From positions 1-17,944 of the forward strand of contig CAZRIP010000082.1 in NCBI GenBank assembly GCA_964600165.1: a stretch of 17,944 nt of DNA, read 5' to 3'. The DNA comes from CAZRIP01 sp964600165 (GTDB lineage Bacteria > Elusimicrobiota > Elusimicrobia > UBA1565 > UBA9628). Of the stretch, positions 12,991 to 17,944 are shown one piece after another. Position 1 is the stretch's first letter. Each line of letters begins with the position of its first letter. The notes beneath the pieces were generated by a model, which was not told the DNA's origin, made no database searches, and saw only the letters and a program-made list of their open reading frames with translations. Made by a program: the position numbers and the translations under genes.

Positions 12991-14420
12991 AGGTCGTACA
13001 TCGTGCCGTGGAACGTCCAGGCCGTCGGCTCCGGAAGACCGTCTGGACGCCTCGGCGAGACGCGGACCGGGACGTCCACGGTGCCCCGTCGCGCGGTCAG
13101 GCTCGGCGGCAAGACATAAGACAGATGCCCGCCGCGGTCGAGGTGGTAGCCTTCGACTCGCAGGAAGGCCGCGCGGTCGTAATGATAAAGGAAGCCCATC
13201 GCGAGCTCGTCGTGGGCGAACGCGAAAGAGTCTCCGGGTCTGACCGCCGCGGCGATCTGTTCCGTCATGCGCGTAAACCCGGTCTGAAGCTCCTGCTGCG
13301 CCGACGTCATCTCGCCATAGAGCGGCGCCCAGACGGCGGCGAGGGCCAGGGCGGCGGCGTAGACGGGCACGCGCAGCCGGGTGAGCACGCGGGAGACGCC
13401 GTCGGCGACGGCCACGAGATAGAACGGCAGCACGACGAGCAGCTGGCGGCCGGCGAAATAATAACGATAGCGCAGATCGAGCGCGGCCACGACGGCCAAG
13501 CCCAGGGGCACGGCCGCGGCGCAGGCGAGCAGCAGGGGCGGCTTGTCGCGGCGCCGCGCCGAGTAGACGAAGCAGGCGAGGTAGAGCAGCGCGAGGACGG
13601 AGCCGACGCCGAGGCCCCAGGTCTTCCCGAGTCCGGCTTCGGGCGCTTGAGCCAGGAACAAGGGCGCGCGCGCGACGAACTGAGGCAGCGTGAGCTGCGC
13701 CGGCACGCCGCGAAAGTCAAAAAGCCGGTGATCGAGCAGAGCGCTCGTCGAGAACGCGAACCAAGGCAGAAAAGCCAAGCCCGCGGCGATCGACGCTTTG
13801 ACCCAGGCGCCGGCTACCGCCGGCCTCTTATAAGAAATAATCCCGTAGACTAAGGGGAGCACGCTGCCGTAGGGATGCGCCAGCGCGAAGACCGCGGACC
13901 AGGCCGCGAACGGCTTCCAGCGCCGCGGGTCTTTTTCGACGTCGAGCCAAGCCGCCGCTTGGAGCGCGGGAAGAACCGGCAACAGGGCGTAGAAGTTGTC
14001 GCGTCGCGACCAGTCGACGTGGAGCAGGCTCACGGCCGCGAGAAACGCGGCGAGCAGCGACGTCTTCGCGTCGAGGGCCTTCCTCGCCAAGCTCCAGACC
14101 GCGAGCGGGAGCGCCGCTCCCCAGAGCGCCGCCGGCAGACGCAGGACGGCCGTGTCCTTCCAGACGCGCGCGAGGAGCCAATTCGAGAGCGGGTCGAGCA
14201 GCGCGTGGTGCGGGTTCTCGCGCATCAGCGCGAAGAGCGCGCCGAGCGACGCGGGCTTGAGCGAAGAATAGAGCTGGAAATACTCGTCGTCGACCGGAAA
14301 GACGCTGGCAAGCCCGTGAAGGCGCAGCGCGGCCGCGGCCGCGACGATCGCGGCGAGCGTCCAGAGCTCAGCTGCGCGTGAGCTTCTTATAGTGGATCCG
14401 CTTCGGCTGGAGGTCGCCAA
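12936..14420 (-). CDS. GT39-like polytopic membrane glycosyltransferase B
   Basis: Up to 494 residues, with some eight to ten hydrophobic helices. Motifs: FPVDDEYFQLYSSLKP (acidic first loop with the presumed catalytic Asp), HVDWSRRDNFYALLPVLPAL, LAHPYGSVLPLVYG, RYYFAGRQLLVVLPFYL VADG, then a C-terminal soluble part with HDELAMGFLYHYDRAAFLR and DLYVEPPLR. It is clearly homologous to the convergent gene A: the same motifs occur there (HIDWSIRLDFYALLV, FAYAHPYA, REAFRAL). The TTG start at 14420 is weak, lies 53 nt inside ettA and adds an untypical Ser/Arg-rich head; the real start may be nearer the first helix, at about 14366-14346, where no ATG, GTG or TTG occurs. A TATAAG box at 14391-14386 could serve such a start. 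Role inferred as sugar transfer to lipid, glycan or protein at the cell surface. Confidence 0.8.
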   Translation of the reverse strand: MATSSRSGSTIRSSRAAELWTLAAIVAAAAALRLHGLASVFPVDDEYFQLYSSLKPASLGALFALMRENPHHALLDPLSNWLLARVWKDTAVLRLPAALWGAALPLAVWSLARKALDAKTSLLAAFLAAVSLLHVDWSRRDNFYALLPVLPALQAAAWLDVEKDPRRWKPFAAWSAVFALAHPYGSVLPLVYGIISYKRPAVAGAWVKASIAAGLAFLPWFAFSTSALLDHRLFDFRGVPAQLTLPQFVARAPLFLAQAPEAGLGKTWGLGVGSVLALLYLACFVYSARRRDKPPLLLACAAAVPLGLAVVAALDLRYRYYFAGRQLLVVLPFYLVAVADGVSRVLTRLRVPVYAAALALAAVWAPLYGEMTSAQQELQTGFTRMTEQIAAAVRPGDSFAFAHDELAMGFLYHYDRAAFLRVEGYHLDRGGHLSYVLPPSLTARRGTVDVPVRVSPRRPDGLPEPTAWTFHGTMYDLYVEPPLRAAGGAIRTGG

Positions 14421-16059
14421 GGCGCTTCTTTCGGTCCTCTTCGTAGCTCGAGTAATTGCCCTCGAACCAGACGACCTTCGAGTCGCCCTCGAAGGCGAGG
14501 ATGTGCGTCGCCAGTCGGTCGAGAAACCAGCGGTCGTGGCTGATCACGACGGCGCAGCCCGCGAAGTTCGAGATGCCTTCCTCGAGCGCGCGCAGCGTGT
14601 GGACGTCGAGGTCGTTGGTCGGCTCGTCGAGGAGCAGCACGTTGCCGCACTCCTTTAGCATGCGCGCCAGATGCACGCGGTTGCGCTCCCCGCCCGAGAG
14701 GTTCTTGACGAGCTTCTGCTGGTCTTGCCCCGCGAAGTTGAAGCGGCCCACGTAGGCGCGCGACGGGAACTCGGTCTTGCCGAGCATCACGACGTCGAGG
14801 CCGTCCGAGATGCATTCCCAGACGTTCTTGTCGCCGTCGAGCTCGCGATTCTGGTCGACGTAGCCGAGCTTGACCGTCTCGCCGACCTTGAACGCGCCGC
14901 CGTCGGGCTTCTCCTGCCCGGTGATCAGCTTAAAAAGCGTCGATTTGCCGGCGCCGTTGGGTCCGATCACGCCGACGATGCCGTTCTGGGGAAGCCGGAA
15001 CGAGAGGTTCTCGAAGAGCAGCTTGTCTCCGTAGGCCTTCGTGATGCCGTTGGCCTCGATGACGAGGTCGCCCAAGCGCGCGCCCGAGGGAATGTAGATC
15101 TCGAGGGTCTCGTTGGTCTTCTCCTTCGAGCCCTCCTCGAGCATCTTCTCGTAGGCCGAAAGGCGGGCCTTGGACTTGGCTTGCCGGCCCTTGGCGCCCA
15201 TGCGCACCCACTCGAGCTCCTTGGCCAGCGACTTCTGATATTGGGACTCGGACTTCGACTCTTGAGCTAGGCGTGCCTGCTTCTGCTCGAGCCAGGAGGC
15301 GTAGTTGCCCTTGTACGGGATCCCTTCTCCCCTGTCCAGCTCTAAGATCCAGCCCGCGACGTTGTCGAGGAAGTAGCGGTCGTGGGTGACGGCGATGACC
15401 GTGCCCTTGTACTGCTTCAGGTGCTGCTCGAGCCACTCGACGGACTCGGCGTCGAGATGGTTCGTGGGCTCGTCTAAAAGAAGGATGTCGGGCTCCTGAA
15501 GCATCAGCCGGCAGAGGGCGACGCGGCGCTTCTCTCCTCCGGACAGATGCGCCACGTTCGATTCGGGCGGGGGGCACCGCAAAGCGTCCATGGCGAGCTC
15601 GAGCTTGTTGTCGAGGTTCCAGGCGTCCGTGGCGTCGATCTTCTCCTGGAGCTTGCCCTGCTTCTCCATGAGCTTTTCCATGTCGTCGGGCGTGAGATCC
15701 GGAGAAGCGAGCTTCTCGTTGATCTCGTTATAGTCGTCGAGGATCTTCTTGGTTTCGGCGACGCCTTCCTCGACGATCTGCAGCACGGTCTTGTCCTTGT
15801 CGAGCTGCGGCTCCTGCTCGAGGATGCCCACGGTGTAGCCCTTCGACATCGTGATCTGGCCCGTGTACTCGGAGTCCTTGCCGGCCATGATCCGCAAGAG
15901 CGTCGACTTGCCCGAGCCGTTGTCGCCCAAGACGCCGATCTTGGCGCCGTAGTAGAAAGAGATGTAGATGCCCTTGAGGACCTGCTTCTTCGGCGGGTGG
16001 ATGCGCCCGACGTCGATCATCGAATAGATGATCTGCTTGGTGTCGACGGTGGTGGCCAT
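14368..16059 (-). CDS. ettA: ABC-F translation factor EttA
   Basis: 563 residues (E. coli EttA is 555). It binds the ribosomal E site and, in E. coli, gates translation according to ATP/ADP. Two ABC domains and no membrane helices. First: Walker A GDNGSGKS (45-52), LSGGE (172-176), Walker B DILLLDEP with E197, H226. Second: GPNGAGKS (366-373), LSGGE (454-458), VLLLDEP with E479, H508. An arm insertion (~95-140) and the charged inter-domain linker (~242-330, with KELEWVRMGAKGRQAKSKARL) are as in EttA; GWILELDRGEGIP and PSRAYVGRFNF are EttA-specific stretches. The C-terminal KRIHYKKL also matches. The ATG at 16059 follows a TAAAAT box by 8 nt and lies 11 nt after the stop of the GT-C-like gene, so it may be read both from that transcript and from its own start. 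Its presence between glycosyltransferase-like genes is probably incidental. Confidence 0.96.
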   Translation of the reverse strand: MATTVDTKQIIYSMIDVGRIHPPKKQVLKGIYISFYYGAKIGVLGDNGSGKSTLLRIMAGKDSEYTGQITMSKGYTVGILEQEPQLDKDKTVLQIVEEGVAETKKILDDYNEINEKLASPDLTPDDMEKLMEKQGKLQEKIDATDAWNLDNKLELAMDALRCPPPESNVAHLSGGEKRRVALCRLMLQEPDILLLDEPTNHLDAESVEWLEQHLKQYKGTVIAVTHDRYFLDNVAGWILELDRGEGIPYKGNYASWLEQKQARLAQESKSESQYQKSLAKELEWVRMGAKGRQAKSKARLSAYEKMLEEGSKEKTNETLEIYIPSGARLGDLVIEANGITKAYGDKLLFENLSFRLPQNGIVGVIGPNGAGKSTLFKLITGQEKPDGGAFKVGETVKLGYVDQNRELDGDKNVWECISDGLDVVMLGKTEFPSRAYVGRFNFAGQDQQKLVKNLSGGERNRVHLARMLKECGNVLLLDEPTNDLDVHTLRALEEGISNFAGCAVVISHDRWFLDRLATHILAFEGDSKVVWFEGNYSSYEEDRKKRLGDLQPKRIHYKKLTRS

Positions 16060-16067
16060 GGTCGGCT

Positions 16068-16073
16068 ATTTTA
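16068..16073 (-). promoter_or_regulatory. ettA: -10 box of ettA overlapping the upstream stop codon
   Basis: TAAAAT on the minus strand, with its first three bases forming the TAA stop of the GT-C-like gene, and 8 nt before the ettA ATG. The spacing is identical to that of the aminomutase gene, implying a near-leaderless message. No convincing -35 sequence is present 16-18 nt upstream, so the internal promoter may be weak. Confidence 0.45.
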
Positions 16074-17486
16074 GCGTTTTTTCGACGCGAGGCGCAGGGG
16101 GTAGTACCATTGATCGTTCGGCGAGACGACGCCCTCGCGCGCGACCTCGAGCGCCGGCGCGAACGACGCCGCCAGGCGCTGCACGCGCTTTTCCATGACG
16201 CCCGCTGGAACATCGGAGTCGCGAAACATCGCGTCCGAGGCGAGCCAGACCACGCGCCCGTCGCGGGCCGCGCGCTCGGCGCGCGCGCGGACGTCGGCCA
16301 ACGGCAGCCCCGGAGAATCTCCGGGCCAGACGACGGCGCTGTGCTTGGCATAGGCGTAGGAGAAGAGCAGGTCGGGTTGGGAGACGGCGACCAGCAGGTC
16401 GTCGGGCGAAAGGCTCGACGACACGAAGGCGGCCTCGTCGAGGGAGGCGTTCGACCGCGGCAGATAGTCAGGGGGCGAGGCGAGGTTCTTTCCGAGGAGC
16501 AGGAGCCACGCCGCGGCGCAGGCGGCGAGCGGGAAGCCCCGCTTCTCGGCCATCGCGGCCAGGACGACGGGAGCGAGGAGCGCGCCCGCGTAGACGAAGC
16601 GGTTGTGCGGATCGGCGATGAAGAAGAAGGCCGAGATACCGAGAAACCATGCGAGCGCGAGCTTCCCGCCCTTCGCGAACGCCGCGCCCGCGGCGAAGAG
16701 CGCGGCCAGGAGAAGCCACGGCGCCTCCGAAGGCGCCGTCGAGGCGAGCCAGTCCTTCATCTGCGCGCCGAGGCTGTGGGACTGCATCAGCGAGACGATG
16801 TCGAAGGGCAGGCCCTTGAGGAGCGCGGACGGCGACGGCGGGATCGAGCGGCCGAGCGCGAGAAAGGGAAGATAAGCCGCGAGCAGGGTCAGCGCGAAGG
16901 CGCCGAGATAAACCGCCTTCGTTTTGCCGGCCTTGCGCGCGACGAGGCAGATCGGAATGAGCACGAGCGACGCCGTGTCGAATCCCATGGCAAGTCCCGT
17001 CAGCGCGCCCAGAGTTATCCACGAACTCGGCCCGGGCCGAGTCGGTGGATAAGTCGAATCGACGAGGACGAGCAGGCACCCCAGCGCCGCCGACGTCGCG
17101 AGGGTGTAGGGCATCGTCTGCAGGCTCCAGCACCAGAGGTTGACCGACGCCGTGGCGAGCAGCGCGGCGGCGAGCGCGGTCTTGCGGCCTTTCGTCAGCC
17201 TCGCGGCAAGAGCGTAGATGAGCCTGAGCTGGACCATCGCGCCGGCCAAGCTCAGGGCTTGGTAGAGATGGATCGACGGGCCTGAAAAACCGCAGCCGTG
17301 CCTAAGAACGTTCAACAGACGCAAGAGCGGGACGTAGAGCGGATGGAACAGCTCGAGCGAGTTGCGGCCGCCGAGCTCGGCGACCACCGGGTACATGATC
17401 GCGTGCGTGTTGTGCGTCCGCGGAGCGAAGGCCAGCCGCGCGGCGGCGAAGAGCGCCGGGGCGAGCCAGGGTTCGAGCCGCCTCAC
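16071..17486 (-). CDS. GT-C-like polytopic membrane protein
   Basis: 471 residues with roughly ten hydrophobic segments, a short luminal-type first loop (APRTHNTHAIMYPVVAEL, then SLELFHPLYVPLLRLL) and a soluble C-terminal part (~360-471). The HPLY motif after the first helix and the overall plan resemble GT39-type and DUF2723-type glycosyltransferases of the GT-C fold. It lacks the DDEY motif of the two other membrane proteins here, so I call it GT-C-like without a substrate. The GTG start at 17486 shares GTGA with the stop of the upstream small membrane protein: translation is coupled. Three hairpin-forming palindromes lie in its codons (16309-16325, 16718-16739, 17015-17052), the last in a hydrophilic loop (TYPPTRPGPSSWIT) between two helices. 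Stop TAA at 16073-16071. Confidence 0.75.
   Translation of the reverse strand: MRRLEPWLAPALFAAARLAFAPRTHNTHAIMYPVVAELGGRNSLELFHPLYVPLLRLLNVLRHGCGFSGPSIHLYQALSLAGAMVQLRLIYALAARLTKGRKTALAAALLATASVNLWCWSLQTMPYTLATSAALGCLLVLVDSTYPPTRPGPSSWITLGALTGLAMGFDTASLVLIPICLVARKAGKTKAVYLGAFALTLLAAYLPFLALGRSIPPSPSALLKGLPFDIVSLMQSHSLGAQMKDWLASTAPSEAPWLLLAALFAAGAAFAKGGKLALAWFLGISAFFFIADPHNRFVYAGALLAPVVLAAMAEKRGFPLAACAAAWLLLLGKNLASPPDYLPRSNASLDEAAFVSSSLSPDDLLVAVSQPDLLFSYAYAKHSAVVWPGDSPGLPLADVRARAERAARDGRVVWLASDAMFRDSDVPAGVMEKRVQRLAASFAPALEVAREGVVSPNDQWYYPLRLASKKR
16309..16325. repeat. 8-bp palindrome with 1-nt loop
   Basis: CCCGGAGA, A, TCTCCGGG: perfect arms within codons for the soluble C-terminal part of the GT-C-like protein (WPGDSPG). 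Short; meaningful mainly because two more palindromes lie in the same gene. Confidence 0.5.
16718..16739. repeat. 9-bp inverted repeat with 4-nt loop
   Basis: ACGGCGCCT (16718-16726) and AGGCGCCGT (16731-16739), perfect arms around CCGA, in codons for the STAPSEAPW loop of the GT-C-like protein. No T-run follows, so it is not an obvious intrinsic terminator. Confidence 0.5.
17015..17052. repeat. 38-nt near-perfect palindrome inside the GT-C-like gene
   Basis: Two 19-nt arms with no loop, centred between 17033 and 17034 (CCC|GGG), and only two mismatched positions (17023-17024 against 17043-17044). The outer 8 bp (TTATCCAC with GTGGATAA) and the inner 9 bp are perfect. It encodes a hydrophilic, Pro-rich loop between two membrane helices, which would tolerate an insertion. 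Together with the palindrome at 8328-8357 it suggests a dispersed palindromic element family. Confidence 0.8.
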
Positions 17487-17944
17487 TGGCCCGCGAGTTC
17501 GGAGCGGATGTCTTCCTCAGTGGGCAGCGTCTTGAGCATCCAAAGAGCGAAGACGGCGGCGGGAACGGCGTCGAGCCAATAGATCGGCCGCGCGCGCAGC
17601 GCGCCGCTCATCGCGCCGAGAAAGCAGGCGACGAGCCCGAGCAGCGACGCGCCCTCTCCCAGCGCGGCGGCGACGATGCGCGCGGCTTGGACTTTCTCCA
17701 TCGTCGGGGCCTCGCCCAAGGCGCTGCGGCGCAGGACCGGAGCGATGAACGGGACCAGCAGCGCGTAGGCGATGGTGACGATCGAAAGCGTCTGTTGGGT
17801 CGAGAACGCCTGCGGCGTCGGCTGCATGCCGGAGCGCTCGTAAAAGAAGGCGACCACGAGGCCGAGCATCGCGATGCCGCCGGTCATGGCGAGCTGGATG
17901 ACCCGCAGGCTGTTGGCGACCGCCGCGACGACGTCGTCCGGGGC
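17483..17944 (-). CDS. Small membrane protein of unknown function, 5' end outside window
   Basis: 153 residues visible. The frame is open to the window edge, and the 19 residues before the first visible ATG (17887) read smoothly into the first helix (NSLRVIQLAMTGGIAML), so the true start probably lies beyond 17944; ATG 17887 is the fallback. Four hydrophobic segments can be seen: GGIAMLGLVVAFFY, LSIVTIAYALLVPFIAPVL, AALGEGASLLGLVACFLGA and WLDAVPAAVFALWML, with a charged tail TEEDIRSEL. The central small-residue helices recall small rotor-type or other four-helix membrane proteins, but I recognise no family. The stop shares GTGA with the start of the GT-C-like gene, so the two are translationally coupled and may work together. 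Confidence 0.7.
   Translation of the reverse strand, partial: APDDVVAAVANSLRVIQLAMTGGIAMLGLVVAFFYERSGMQPTPQAFSTQQTLSIVTIAYALLVPFIAPVLRRSALGEAPTMEKVQAARIVAAALGEGASLLGLVACFLGAMSGALRARPIYWLDAVPAAVFALWMLKTLPTEEDIRSELAGQ

Noticed and set aside
1..17944. tRNA, rRNA, CRISPR, insertion sequence or prophage signals
   Set aside because: None seen: almost all bases are accounted for by protein genes, with no regularly spaced repeats, transposase or integrase motifs.

Overview
The window is dense, GC-rich bacterial DNA (roughly two thirds G+C by eye) with almost no intergenic space. The organism is probably Gram-negative: it has signal peptides, a dTDP-rhamnose gene, GT-C type polytopic membrane proteins and EttA. 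The gene mix (receptor-type Ser/Thr kinases with TPRs, several GT39-like proteins, a KamA-family enzyme) would fit a high-GC Elusimicrobiota-like lineage from a metagenome. That placement is only an inference; no rRNA or taxonomic marker is present. I saw no tRNA, rRNA, CRISPR array or transposase.

Layout. (1) 1-1741, minus: a KamA-family radical SAM aminomutase followed 6 nt later by rfbC, which runs off the left edge. (2) 1742-1870: a divergent promoter region. (3) 1871-6402, plus: two tandem paralogous receptor-type Ser/Thr kinases, each signal peptide - short Cys motif - low-complexity linker - TPRs - one TM - cytoplasmic kinase. (4) 6399-9555, minus: adenine deaminase, a small CWC zinc-binding-type protein and an exported WD40 protein with about 14 blades, joined by two 4-nt GTGA stop/start overlaps. 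(5) 9581-11573, plus: a 3-hydroxyacyl-CoA dehydrogenase and an acyl-CoA dehydrogenase, overlapping. They are followed at once by a GT39-like membrane protein that lacks a normal start codon. (6) 12936-17944, minus: a run of an unknown small membrane protein (cut by the right edge), a GT-C-like membrane protein, the ribosome-associated ABC-F protein EttA, and a second GT39-like protein that meets the first tail to tail with a 55-bp coding overlap.

How it fits together. The kinase pair looks like a membrane signalling module with the sensor outside and the kinase inside, the topology of eukaryotic receptor-like kinases and the reverse of PknB-type kinases. The GT-C proteins and rfbC point to surface glycan synthesis. 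The two acyl-CoA enzymes form a beta-oxidation or butyrate-type pair. Recurring design features are TATAAT/TAAAAT boxes 6-8 nt before start codons (leaderless or near-leaderless transcripts), GTGA overlaps, convergent genes sharing stop codons, and perfect palindromes inside coding sequence.
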